Shown: one piece after another, positions 34,482 to 45,823 of the stretch | Layout of the letters: each line of letters opens with the position of its first letter | Position numbering within the stretch: position 1 is the first letter of the stretch | Assembly: GCA_032622095.1 (NCBI GenBank) | Contig: CP136065.1 | Span: forward strand, 55,979,949-56,043,948 | Origin: Siphonodentalium dalli | Taxonomy: Eukaryota; Mollusca; Scaphopoda; Gadilida; Siphonodentaliidae | Length of the DNA stretch: 64,000 nt | Direction of reading: 5' to 3' | Translations under genes and position numbers: made by a program | Notes under the pieces: generated by a model | What the model saw: only the letters and a program-made list of their open reading frames with translations | What the model was told of the DNA's origin: nothing | The model's database searches: none

Positions 34482-34851
34482 TTATAAGCATTCTCTTATA
34501 TATGTGAGTCGACCATAGGTCGCCTCGCATATATAAGAGAATGCATTGGCCTAACAAATTTAAAAAAAAATTTATAAATGTTAAAATATTTGAAAAATGA
34601 TAAAAAATTGTTAAAGAATGTGAGAAAACAATTATAAAAAATGACAAAATTGTTAAAGAATGTAATAAAAAATGATAAATAAAAATTGTTAAAGAATGTA
34701 AAAAATACATAAAAATGATAAACAATTGTTAGGCCAATGCATTCTCTTATATATGCAAGGCTCCCTGTGGTCGACCCGCATATATAAGAGAATGCATTGG
34801 CACAGGGTTTCTAATGTTGCGCCAGCGCTGCTCCCGTCATGAAAGGATTAA
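34482..34851 (-). mobile_element. Chimeric A/D TTAA MITE
   Basis: The right terminus is D-type (CTCCCGTCATGAAAGGA-TTAA). The left hairpin apex is A-type (TCGACC/GGTCGC). The right hairpin has one D-type arm (GGCTCCC) and one A-type arm (GGTCGACC) that cannot pair. The spacer is an expanded, repeated 'ttgttaaagaatgta' tract. The left terminus is missing. Confidence 0.78.
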
Positions 34852-35063
34852 CCCTTCGGTGGGTGGTATGACATTTATGTCGTCATACGGTTGGCGGGTG
34901 GAACAACATGTGATTTTCAATAGTTTTATGATAGTGCCATATTTGTGCACATATAATTTGCAAAATCAACCTACTAAATGAAAAGCATCTGTAGATATGT
35001 GTAGACATAGGTTTATAGTGTTAAAATATTACGCAAAACCTCTTTTTAAACGCATACACAAAG
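34848..35063 (+). mobile_element. Left end of another TTAA element (family K)
   Basis: Shares the TTAA at 34848-34851 with the chimeric element and begins CCCTTCGGTGGGTGG, followed by 'atgacatttatgtcgtcat'. No matching right end is found; the LINE relic begins at about 35064. Confidence 0.5.
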
Positions 35064-35391
35064 TGATGACACTCATCATTGCTGAAGACTTTACACTGGC
35101 TGCCAGTCTCGTATCATGTCATCTTCAAAATTCTACTTCTGGTATATAAATCCAGAAACAATATGTTATCAACTTATATTAACGATCTTGTTCAGGAGAA
35201 AAAGGTAAATTTCAACTATGGCCCAAAAATTCTTTTGCAGGTACTATACCATTCAAGAGTGCATTTTCATTTGCTGGTCCTCACATCTGGAACTCACTTC
35301 CAGATTCCTTGAAAAAGGTTTTAACTGTCAATTCATTCAAGGTGCACCTTAAAACATTCCTTTTTCAAAAGGCATATGCCACAACGTCTAA
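35064..35391 (+). pseudogene. CR1-type LINE relic, C-terminal end of reverse transcriptase
   Basis: The + strand reads LKTLHWLPVSYHVIFKILLL, then after a frameshift AFSFAGPHIWNSLPDSLKKV and SFKVHLKTFLFQKAY. This is the hallmark C-terminal region of CR1/L2-clade non-LTR retrotransposon polymerases (LHWLPV, WNSLP, FK..LKT.LF). It is broken by frameshift, 5' truncated, and interrupted after KAY by the Harbinger-like element. Confidence 0.85.
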
Positions 35392-36657
35392 AGCTGCTTT
35401 CACATACATGCGTTTAACGTATGCGTTTTACGGATGCGTTAGGCGGACGTGCGTTTAGAGCTTTCACATACCTCTGTTTACCTCTGCGCGTACGTGTCCG
35501 TTAGCGGATGCGTGAAGAATTATTTGTGTTTACATATTGGCCTTTCGCCATGGATTCCTCCTCCGACTAGGACGTTCCAATGATTGCTTAATCGGGTATA
35601 CTTATCTCGAATTCTTCTCCACATTGTCTTCAAATTTAGTACTAAATGAGAAAAAAAAACGCAACGTTTGGAGCGGTTTCGCAGATTTTAAGCGATATTG
35701 CTTTTACATTTCATTGTCCTCCATGCAACGAATCCATGAATCGTTTTAGTATTGAAACAAATGTGTTCAGTTTCACTCACCAATATAGGGACGAACAAAT
35801 ACACATATGTAGACTAAATGAACAGAAATTTAGCAATATAATTTGGTAATATATCCCAAGATATTGATATATTTAACAGAAATACCAACATACCAAATGC
35901 TGAATTATGGTATAGTGAATATTGAATCTATATTGATGTTGACATGAATTTAGCGTCAGTTAAAACAACAGATGAACCATGCACCCTCCCCAAATAAACA
36001 ACAAAATACTATACACATTGTGTCACCCTGCCATCGTGCATGGACTGAGAGCTAATTGCCTGAACATTCTCTAGCTATGTCCCGAGTTCTTCATGGCGCT
36101 CGAAATTGTTTCCCATGAATTTTGCGATCTCTGTGAATCCTGATATCCAATATTTTTCGGATTAAACAGGTTGTCAAATTGGCGTACAGAATCTATCAGC
36201 TTCGTACCTGTGTTTAGGCATGGGGCACCTACGCTTCTATATGAGAGACTGCCAGCAAAAATGCTACTTCCCACAAAACCAAGGCATTCGATGTCATTTG
36301 ATGTATATTTTGACCTATAACTGCCATCACAATTATTTCATTCTTGTTTAATTTGACCCAAGATTACATAGCATGGTGCCAGTTGGCATACGCCCCCATA
36401 TATTATACCATTCTCATTCGTAAACTCCACAAAATATCTACGGTATATCCCATGATTAACGACATCGCACCGAATACCCCTGTCCGCTTATGCGTAAAGC
36501 GGACAGCTTTTCGGTCTCGGAGGGAAAAGTTATGCGTGCACGCACGCTCGTTTAGCGGATGGCATGTGAAAGCCCCAGCGATAACATTGGAGATCGAAAC
36601 GATGCGCGTACGGATGCGTAAAACGCATGCGTTAAATGCATGTATGTGAAAGCAGCT
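35392..36657 (-). mobile_element. PIF/Harbinger-like element (1266 bp) inserted in the LINE
   Basis: Terminal inverted repeats of about 40 bp start AGCTGCTTTCACATACATGC at both ends, with TAA target duplications (35389-35391, 36658-36660). Subterminal 'atgcgtt' motifs recur. The interior retains a MADF-like coding relic on the minus strand, as PIF/Harbinger elements encode a Myb/MADF accessory protein. No intact transposase frame was seen. Confidence 0.8.
36071..36202 (-). pseudogene. MADF (Myb/SANT-like) domain relic of the Harbinger-like element
   Basis: The minus-strand frame reads TKLIDSVRQFDNLFNPKNIG followed by YQDSQRSQNSWETISSAMK. It matches the MADF pattern: LI..V..f..Lf, Y.d...r...W..I...m. 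It ends at a stop shortly after (36071), so only the N-terminal half of the domain remains unless an exon junction lies there. Such DNA-binding proteins partner the transposase in PIF/Harbinger elements. Confidence 0.65.
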
Positions 36658-36660
36658 TAA

Positions 36661-36805
36661 CAAGTAGTAGATTTATCTCATCAACTTAATAATTTTTATG
36701 CTCTGTATTTTATTTAACATTTTTATCAGAGCTCATTTGTAAAGCACATTAGAATATGTTCTCATAATTTTTGCACTATATAAATTCATTTATTATTATT
36801 ATAAT
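36661..36805 (+). mobile_element. 3' tail of the CR1-type LINE
   Basis: Immediately after the inserted element the LINE resumes: 'tgtaaagcacattagaatat', 'gcactatataaattcattta' and a terminal (ATT)n run, as usual for CR1-like 3' ends (tail microsatellite). Confidence 0.7.
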
Positions 36806-37059
36806 ATGGAAAGAAGTACCCTGATGTGTGAAGTCATGAGTATACACACATTTTAATGGCGTCATTATAACTGACTAAAATGGCCACACCCATTTAAATA
36901 GCGTTGCATGCTTACTTGCCACAAACACAAGAAACTGTATGGGCCCACTAGATAATTGGATATCCAGAATAATTCAATTATTACGACAGTATTTAAAATA
37001 TAAATACTCAATATATTTGAAAATATATTCACCCATGGGTCTGATGTCGTATGTGTCGT

Positions 37060-37254
37060 ATGTTCAGATAATAAGTTCAACAAACGACCATGTGGAACAA
37101 CTTATCTGAACATTTCCCTGCAATAAATTAGTCTCCTGTTTTGTATTATCTGTCATCTGCTTATTTTTCCTGAAAACCCTCGAAATGAATAATAGACCAT
37201 TCCCAATACTTTTGTAACAGAGTGGGAAAACCATATAGTATAGAAATGGGTTAA
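37060..37254. repeat. Family G repeat, uninterrupted copy
   Basis: Contains 'gttcagataataagttcaac', 'aataatagaccattcccaat' and ends 'gggttaa'. It serves as a paralogous empty site for the E element at 8740-8858. Confidence 0.65.
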
Positions 37255-38447
37255 GAATATGAGATGATAGCTTCATCAAACCACTGGCACATCATCCTAT
37301 AGTGTAAGCCACTCTGGGATATAACACTTGACAGTAACTGATAGGAAACATCAAAGGCCCAGACATAGTTATCTGATGGTAAGCTCAATGTGAAGTAACC
37401 AAGGGAAGCAGTGATGCTAGTACTCATCATTTCTCTCCATGTCTGTTAACTAGTGTAAGATGAATATACCAAGTCAACTATGGACAAGGAACAATTATAT
37501 GCCTTACCATTTCTGGATAATCGTTATCAATTCTATGTTATAAAATTGAACCAAGCCTCTACGATTTTATGTAAAATGTTTTATTTTGAACCGAGGGTGC
37601 TAGACATATATAATTAGTATTTAGATGAATACGTTGAGTTGGTCTGAATATGTTGAGTTGGTCCGCTGCAATAACACGATATGTTGTCTGCATTTTGCCA
37701 TTCACACATTTTTCTCCCAGACTGCTGGTCCGTTTTCAAAAAAATTTGGTGTGGTGACTCAGGGTATCCTGCCGGAGGTTTTAACGGCATTAGGTTTTCA
37801 AAATTCTGATTAAAATTATAACAACAAAAAAAACAAATAAGCTCACTAGGGCTATTTCAGAATCAGATAAGTCCAATATAACCTATAAGAATATTTAGGT
37901 CCAATATGAACCTATTTGCATGAGGATATGTTGCAGCACCAGATGTATGCTCTTTATATATGTGTTTTCACTGTGGCCTGTGCCATCCAATGGAATAACA
38001 GGTATAAGTCCACTTTGGGTCTATTCCAGAATAAAAAAAAGTCCAATAAGAACCAATGTCAATATATAGGCTCAATATTAAATATTATCTCTATATATAA
38101 AAGAATAGGATCTGTTTGCCATGTGCGCAAAGCGTGCATAGGGGCTGCAGGCTGCTAACACACAAAAGGGTCGCAGACAGGCCTGCAGCCCCTCCAACGC
38201 TGAATAAAGTCAGCGAAGGGAGTCTGTTTTTCTGCTGGTATACAATAATGCCAGACAATGTCAAATCCCAACATCTAAGTCTTTATTCTCATAAATACAA
38301 GTCAAATACCCTCCACTCAAAAGTCATGACACACGCACTTTCATGCCATATAAGGTATGTGTTGGGGCTGCATTTCATTGAGTTTTCCCATTATCCAATT
38401 TCAATGCAACATGCCAACACATAATGCAATGGATTTGTCTAAATTCA
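37255..38447. other. Intron sequence, nothing identified
   Basis: Phrases 'gtccaatataacctata' and 'gtccaataagaacca' recur loosely at 37870-38060. No gene recognised. Confidence 0.5.
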
Positions 38448-38545
38448 ACCCTTCTTTATTAAATACTCATTGACGAGTAGTTATCCCTTAGGCAATGTTC
38501 AGATGATAAGTTCAACAAACAACTTATTATCAAGATAATTTCTGG
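38448..38545. repeat. Family G repeat fragment
   Basis: Starts 'aacccttctttattaaatac' and continues through 'gatgataagttcaacaaaca'; truncated on the right. Confidence 0.55.
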
Positions 38546-38799
38546 TTTGACAGTACACGCGATGTGTCTATTTTATAAGGCAATGAATCGGTTTACACAG
38601 AAAATAAAATCGGATACGTACTAATATTGCAAAATCAATAAAATGAAAATGGTCGCGGGTGTCAGAATAGGGGCAGGCGGGTCACCAGAAACACAGCTCT
38701 TTTTTATTTTGGCATAATAGATAACATAAGAAGTGGGATAACTATTTAAAAGAAGATACAAATGTCATGGGACACTTTAAAAAAAAAAATAGAGGGGCT

Positions 38800-39215
38800 C
38801 CAATTGAGATCATATAAACCAGAGTGAAAATTCTTCGCAGGCTGGATGGAAAATCATTATTTCCAGATAAACAAAGAACAATAATACTAGAATGGAGAAT
38901 GTGAATACAATTTGTACCCTTTTTAAAAACATTCCTGATGGTGAATCACCATAGCAAATGTCATGGCAATCCAATAAAACCATGGCTGAGATATCGGGGT
39001 GGATGACACAAAACCAAAATGTCTTGACAAACAAAGAATGATAACTCTAGAACAGAAAATGTGGATGTCATTGAACAATTTTTTGTTCCTGATACATCCA
39101 TACCTAACTTCATTGAGATTCATGCCCGAGATTTATACTCAGACAGATTGACTGACATATGTCTAGACTGACGGATGGACAGACAAAGTCCGGGTTTTTT
39201 TTTCAAAGTGGGTAA
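38800..39215 (-). repeat. 'Fixed-phrase' repeat array (reverse)
   Basis: The minus strand reads 'ctgtctgagtataaatctcg', 'gaatctcaatgaagttaggt' and 'tctagagttatcattctttg' twice with variation; same class as 31465-32230. Confidence 0.6.
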
Positions 39216-39964
39216 AAAAAGAGATTTAATAGACAAATTTCAATCTAATGTAAACTAATTGAAAGAAATAAGGGAAGTATCTCGGGCAGATGACCTCATT
39301 ATGAAGCAGATCAGTAGGGATCTTTATAATGTATATACTAGGTGGATGATCTTATTTGAAATAATTCTTTGATATTTTGATAGACATAACATTGGTTGAA
39401 GTGATACAGGAAAGCAGATGAGAAGTCTCTAACAGTGCGATACTCTTGAGGTGTTCCTTCAAAGCATGATAAACAAACTCATTTGTTAACCTACCTGGGT
39501 AAATGAATGAGTTAAGTAGAGAGGACATTTTTCAGTGAACTCGTTCAAATTTACCTACCCCTCCCCCACCCCCCATCTGTAGTTTTAGAATGGCGTACTC
39601 GATATTACAAGTTCTGATTTAAATATTAACGATTATATCTTTGGCATGATGTGTCGCCCCTGTCGTCCATATCGCTACATCCCTGTGTGCATTTGCTTGT
39701 TATGAGAATACATTATATCACAGCCCATATTAGTAATGCTCACCTCGGCGGACAAATCATTGGTCAAATCAATGTGTGCACCACGAATACAATGCATAGG
39801 CCTATTGTAATCACGACAGACTGATAGAACATGCGACAACTTAAAGATATTTTCAGTAAATAAAAGTCGATCACCGGACCTCATTAGATAACTTCATTGG
39901 TCGCGGGCTGATTGGCATGTTATAACTAAAATTTGAAATGATAGAAGTGAATCTATGTGGGACA

Positions 39965-40760
39965 AAAATCCCCAAAATAGGTTATCTGGGGGGGGGGGGG
40001 GAGGGGTGGGATGCAATATCAATTTACAAATTCGGGCAAAATAAAACATGGTGGGAGTGAGTAGGAAGCAATGGTAATCAAGGAAATTTTTATTGTGAAA
40101 TAAAACAGTCTGACTGAGCCACCTGTGGGCCTCCAATTTCCTGGGACCAAAAATAATTTTATTGTGCAAGGCAGAGCACATTGTCACAGTGTGGTCTCCA
40201 TATTCCCGCCCACACACTCTGTATGAAAACCATCCCACACACCTGAGCTTGTGCTGAGCCAAAAACCTGCAGTTATAACTATTGAGAACAAAGCTATATT
40301 TTTTGTTGTGGATTGAGAAAATGAGACATCAAGTCATGAGGCTGATTACAATGGTTGTGAAAGTCACTGCTGTGCCACATTATCTGGGGAGAGTGGTGGG
40401 AGGTAATGTAAACTTATAAATTTTGAAACAAATAAACTTTGGTGGGGAGAGTGGGAAGCAATGATCTTGGAACATTTTATTGTGACATAAAACAGTCAGA
40501 CTGAGTCGCTTTTGCGGTCTACATTTTTAGGGCAACCAAAAATAAGTTTACTAAGTGAGACAGAGCATATTGTCACAGTGTGGTGTCCATGCACCAGCCC
40601 ACACACTCTGTAATAAAACCATCCCACACACCTAAGTTTCTACCAAGCCAGAAACCTGCAGTTATAACTATTGAGAACAGAGCACTATTTCTTGTTGTGT
40701 ATAGAGAAATCAAGGCATGAAGGCCAGTATTGGTTGTGATAGATGCTGGCTATTTGTCAA
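39965..40760. repeat. Direct tandem duplication, ~398-bp unit
   Basis: Two consecutive copies (about 39965-40370 and 40371-40760) share 'aaaacagtctgactgagcc', 'attgtcacagtgtggtctcc', 'ccatcccacacacct' and 'aacctgcagttataactatt'. The first copy has an expanded G tract (39989-40002). No coding signal seen. Confidence 0.75.
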
Positions 40761-41566
40761 AATGGTATAATTTAATGTTATTGCCTGTGGAAAATAATTA
40801 TGCTATGCCCGTTTAAATCACTCAATTATTGCCGAGACGTTTTACCTCTGGTCCATGTCAATTGGTTCAGACAAGGCTGTTTTTCGTAAACAGGAAAGAA
40901 ACTTGTCTAGATATCAAAGGCTATATCCATCATCTCCAATAAGGCCCACCGGAATGGATACCTGTAACATAAGTACCGATTGGACACTGATATAAGGTTG
41001 TTTTAACCTCTTCGATCCTATGTCTGTTACTATTCTAGACGTAAAAGTGTCATGTGCTGTAGGGTCCGTAATGCCTATGGACCTGCTTGAGTGTGATTAA
41101 GATGCACGTTTGACGAAACACAGAAAAACAGTAGTAGCCTGACCATTGATGGTTGTCTGGAGTGAGTTCCACAGACTTAATTTTTTTTACAATGAAAATG
41201 AGCTTATTCACTATAAGGGACTTACGTGCATGATTACCAATTACTGCTGGGTAAAAGTTGTGTAAAAAAAGGTATTTCTCCGAACTTTTGGACAGGCATT
41301 CAATATATGTCTGCTTAGAGACATATAATGCAGATAACTCCCTAAAAGGGCCCAGGTCAGTGTGAGTGTGGATGCATCTTGGGGCGCCATGAAAAATTGT
41401 AGTTTGAAACCTTGGGGAAGGTTCATGCACATGTAAAATGTCCGGGGGGCCCCTGACATCCAATATTTGTAACAAATGCACTGTTATAACACAGCAAGGT
41501 TTAGGTCAAATTGAACAGCTACGGTACATCTGCTAATTTGAACCGTACATTACACCACTGGTTACT

Positions 41567-41695
41567 TTAACCCCTTCTATACTAAATGGATTCTCTCACC
41601 CAGTTAAAAGTATACTTTGGAATGGTCTAAATGTCATTTTGAGGGATGTTAAGGATATATGAGCAGACAACAGCCTTGGCCCTCATCATAATGGG
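41567..41695. repeat. Family G repeat fragment
   Basis: TTAACCCCTTCTATACTAAA then 'aagtatactttggaatggtc' and 'gagcagacaacag', matching the order in the other G copies. Confidence 0.5.
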
Positions 41696-41828
41696 TGTAT
41701 TCCAATCCGTGTTCTTCTGTTAGCAAACGACAGGTTACCAAGACCAAGGGTCGGGATCCTGAATTGCGAGGAGGTGAGATCTAGACCCACCAACATGTTT
41801 CTTGCCTGTTCCCGGGTGTTCTAATTAC

Positions 41829-42059
41829 CAAGCCTACATGTATGTTTAGCGTGTCTGTCATTTGCAGAATGAGGTCCCCAGAGGGTGAATTTAGTGACGC
41901 TATCCCACGAAGTGGGCTAGTATCACTAAATTCACCCTCTGGGGATGTCATTATGCATGGCCTCATCTGATGCTAGCCCGCTATGCAGGATAGCATCACT
42001 AAATTCACCCCTTTGGGGACCTCATTCTGCAAATGACAGGCACAATAAACTCAGGCTTG
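41829..42059. mobile_element. hAT-like MITE family C, copy 6, perfect 8-bp TSD
   Basis: CAAGCC ... CTCAGGCTTG (231 bp) is flanked by CTAATTAC at 41821-41828 and 42060-42067. It consists of little more than two hairpins. Confidence 0.9.
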
Positions 42060-42730
42060 CTAATTACCAAGAACATGTTCAAAAGTCATGTATTGGTGGC
42101 CTATATGTTTGCGAATATAGAAGAAAAAGGATTTGAAATTCACCCGATATAGCATAGCAAAAATGAACGTTAAACCCAAACTTATCTCGGCCTATTAGCT
42201 AGTACATATCAAAATTGAATGGCAATGAAAATAGAATTACTTCCATCCTCAATTGGAGCATTCCGCAGAATGAAAAAAGCCAACCACAGTTAGCAGGCAG
42301 TACCCTTTCATAAGGTGTTATGTTTCTAAGTCGAAGACATTAATGAAATCATTTTGCTTTGTCAGGTTGTGACTTCCCATGAAGTATTTTAAAACAGTGA
42401 CTGACATTTTCAGAAATGTTAAGACTATCAGTTGGTTCATTTTCACCTTTCTACTAGGATTTCTATCACGATTATTGTAATGTTAAAGAGCAAAAGTTTG
42501 TATAGTTCATTCAGTATTGAATTGATCAAGACAAGATTTTATCAATATTTATAATAAATGTCAGATTTGAGGTGATCCTGTCATGCTTGGTGGTAGAGCT
42601 AGTCTACTTGTTGATAATTTTGATAAAGTTGCCAACATAACTGGGGGCCCAGCTGTGCTGCATTTTCGTCATTTCCAGTCGTCCATCAGTTCTTTTTGCG
42701 AACATTTCAGCAAGGGCAATCGTTGAATAT

Positions 42731-42900
42731 TTAATATTTAATACTAAGGGATTGCCCATCATAAATGACAAGTGACAAACATAACATGCAGGAAAATATC
42801 ACCCCTGATAACGATATAAAAAAAGCCAGCAAATGGTGCGCAGAGTTTGTCCGGAATTTGCCTTTCAGTTTTGTAATGTCACTGCTGAAAACACAATCGT
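42731..42900 (-). CDS. Weak candidate terminal exon of the nested antisense gene
   Basis: On the minus strand a possible acceptor (atttctctgaag, AG ending at 42901) opens a frame that would continue exon B in the right phase (two bases completing the codon). It runs to a stop at 42731 and has a hydrophobic stretch (LLAFFISLSGVIFSCMLCL) that could span a membrane. Against it: the acceptor is mediocre, an overlapping + strand frame is equally open, and no clear poly(A) signal follows. Listed only because the phase fits. Confidence 0.15.
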
Positions 42901-43399
42901 CTTCAGAGAAATGCATTATCAGTGAAAATATCACCTTGATAGCCTTTGGGAAACATGTTATATCTCAGGTCATCTTGTATCGATTGGCCTGAAATTTAGC
43001 CTATCGTATTCTAAGATGTTCACCAGGACATGGTCAAATTTGGGCACAATGAGACATGGGAGTAATAGATTTTTAGATGTGCGAAAATCATGACAGAGTT
43101 ACAGACAGACAGCCGCACACACAAACACTTGGCTTTTATATTGGTAGATAATTGTGCCATTCAATGAAATTATTTGATTCACGTAACATTTTCTTTCAAA
43201 CAGGTATACCAGTTATAAGTTTTTGGCCATGTTATATATTACATATATTTACTTATGTTTAGATTAAAATAACAATCAATGCTTGTAGTGGACACCTGAC
43301 TTGGCATTATAACAGTGCATGTATGTATACAATAAAGATTAGGTGTGATTAACTCACATTTTTGCAGCTGGGTCTTGTTTGAGGAAGTTATAAACTCAC

Positions 43400-43500
43400 T
43401 GTATGACATGCGTCTACAGGTGGATATGTTGTAATCAGATAGCCATAGGTCTCTATGAAACACATTGAGTGACAACATTTGTGCATCAGCATTGAATTCC
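43400..43500 (-). CDS. Candidate antisense nested gene, exon B (unrecognised)
   Basis: On the minus strand the exon lies between atatcatcag (AG ending at 43501; weak pyrimidine tract) and donor ACA|GTGAGT (GT at 43399-43398). It is 101 nt: one base completing the split Ser codon from exon A, 33 codons, then one base. The peptide starts EFNADAQMLSLNVFHRD and ends CRRMSY. The intron phase matches exon A exactly, and the intervening intron (43501-44106) contains a B-family MITE. No family recognised; a possible N-glycosylation site (NIST) is present. Confidence 0.45.
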
Positions 43501-43710
43501 CTGATGATATGATTGAATGCTCAGATGATTATAATGATTGAATGATCAAAACTGAGGCCATTCAAATGCAATATCATTTCAATGAAATCAAACATAACCA
43601 ATATACATATACATATGAAACATAGTCCAAATGTCCAATAATTCGTTATACACACGGCTTCACATAGAGTTCTTAATACAGGTATCTCTTAAACTCTGAA
43701 TTTCCCAAAA

Positions 43711-43927
43711 TACAGTAATGTTCTAAATAATCGACTCCTTAACCACAGCAGAATTATGGGTAATTTTTCAGGATTTAGTCGGAAATATGGCTTGTTGCCA
43801 TTCATCGGTAAGCTGTCACAGAGCTTTCCGATGAATGGCAACAAGAAATATTTCCGACTAAATCCTGAAAAATTACCCAAAATTCTGCTGTGGTTAAGGA
43901 GTCGATTTTATTTAGAGCATTACTGTA
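43711..43927. mobile_element. Palindromic MITE family B, copy 10
   Basis: TA 43711 and 43926; near-perfect palindrome. It lies within the intron between the two candidate antisense exons. Confidence 0.9.
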
Positions 43928-44106
43928 TGCTCATCTCTGTGAATTTTGGTCTGCAAAGTGTCTGCTGACAGACACAGTGTTAAAGTTGCCCATCAATATC
44001 TTTGTGGAAATTTGTGAACACTCTTATCATTAAGGCGATTGCCGCCATCCATTGACCACAACCACTTTTTCACATGTCGTATCATACTGAATGAACATCA
44101 CCTTAC

Positions 44107-44375
44107 GACAACGGAATGGTGTAGTAAAACTTAAGGATGGAGTGAACATCACTGAACCTCTCTTTGGCCACTGGCATGGCTTGTAACACATCTGAAATGT
44201 GCCGATTTTCATTGTATTCTTGATGGAACAGTATTTTATTCATGGTATAATCTTGTCTAATCCGTTCATCCTCTAATTGGATTTGTAGTTTATCACTATC
44301 ACATGTCAGCATGTTTATCATTTCCACCAGGATACCTGGCTGTGGTCTTTTCTGTTGTATAAAATCCAATTTAAT
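44107..44375 (-). CDS. Candidate antisense nested gene, exon A (unrecognised)
   Basis: On the minus strand a good acceptor (ttggtttatttcag, AG ending at 44376) opens a 269-nt frame without stops that ends at a consensus donor, TC|GTAAGG (GT at 44106-44105). It encodes 89 residues plus two bases, starting IKLDFIQQKRPQPG and ending FYYTIPL(S). The middle is a highly charged, probably helical stretch (QLEDERIRQDYTMNKILF). The exon is not within any repeat I can find; it lies between a B element (43711-43927) and a C element (44455-44815). I do not recognise the protein family. It could also be a retained pseudo-exon. Confidence 0.5.
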
Positions 44376-44454
44376 CTGAAATAAACCAATAATAATATAA
44401 ATTCTCATAGGATATATGATTGTAGGATATAGAACATGACAAGAGATTGTTGGA

Positions 44455-44815
44455 CAGGTCTGAGTTTAGTATGTGTGCCATCTCATTTGCAGAATGAGGT
44501 CCCCAGAGGGTGAATTTAGTGATGCTATTGTATTTCCTCATCTGCTATGGGAGACATAGACTCAGAATGAAGTTTCCAAATGTTGAATATTGTGATTTAC
44601 ACCCCTTGGGAACCTTGATTATGCAATGTGTCTTCTGCCAATTTGGGGTTATAGAGAAACTAAACTAAAAAAGAAATAGAATCTATGTGAAGAAGTTTCT
44701 ATAGAAATTTGATAATAAAGAAACTTTCCAGTGAAGATGAGGCCTAATCAGAATGAGGTCCCCAGAGGGTGAATTTAGTGATGGTCTCTTGGGGACTTTT
44801 CTCATTCGTGGCCTT
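44455..44815. mobile_element. hAT-like MITE family C, copy 7, right end lost
   Basis: Left end CAGGTCTGAGTTTAGTATGT with half of the first hairpin, then the 'ctatgggagacatagactca' spacer; the second hairpin is degenerate and the right terminus is absent. Confidence 0.75.
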
Positions 44816-44999
44816 CAAAGATCGGACCGGGTGTTTATATTTATCCATCTTTATATGAAATTGACGTATCGTGTTACCCTGGTTGAGTCATGCAATGCCA
44901 ATCGTATACTCCGGGACCATCTATTTGACTACTTTTTACACCAGATGGTAGGAATCTCTTAAGACAGGAGCCTGACTGACACCATGGAGTTATACACAC

Positions 45000-45823
45000 A
45001 CACTGACACATGGGAAAGGGAGGGATATGAGCAAAAGGGCACAATTGCACCCTCTGTCCCCTCTGGCTAACCGCAAGGGGTTTGAGAGCCCCCCTCCCCC
45101 ATGACCCCCACACTGGCATTCGTGGTCCTCACGTTCCTCTCTGCTAATCATTTTTCACTTCTATATGACTTCATTCAATTGTGCAGTCTTTCCTGTCTAC
45201 AGTGATAACAGTGTCACCCATTCCAATAATGGTTGAAATATAATATGTCTCATCCACTCCTGTATTTCCACTCATTATTCGGAAAACTGGAAAAGCGTTT
45301 ATTTTTTTATGTTTATCAAATTTCATTGCCTGTAATGATCATCATAAATACACATTTTCCAATTGTCAGTTGTCAGTACCCCAAAAAAATTCCGCCCCCC
45401 CCCCCCCCCCAGAGACCAATGCCTTGACCCCCTGTCACCTTATGCCTCTCTGTTAAATAATCTTTATTTCTATATATTTACACACTAAGTGTTGTCATCA
45501 CTAAATCCAGCATTCTGATTGGTGGGCGCCCACGTGGCTAGTTGCAGTTATTTCTCGGTGAATGCGCAACGCCTCATGACACCAAGCTAATAACACCATC
45601 GATACGTCATTAGGTTTGGAAAGACGAACGCGTAATGTTTTGGGCGCATTTGGACTCGCGCAGGACTGACTTAATACATCATCGGGTTTCAATATGAAGA
45701 GAAATTGTTCCTATTAACTTTTGCCAAGGGTGCTATTGGGTATTTTGGGCTGATCTTGTCACGATACACTTTTCGATTTAAATAAATTTACAAAAGTGGC
45801 TTTTTCGCTAAATGTATATAAAT
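45000..45823. other. Intron sequence with G+C-richer patch
   Basis: 45500-45690 is locally richer in CpG ('attggtgggcgcccacgtgg'). The 63-codon minus frame there is unrecognised. A C tract lies near 45395. Confidence 0.45.

Noticed and set aside
41050-41481. 143-codon minus-strand frame
   Set aside because: No recognisable domain, overlapping open frames, and composition like the surrounding intron.
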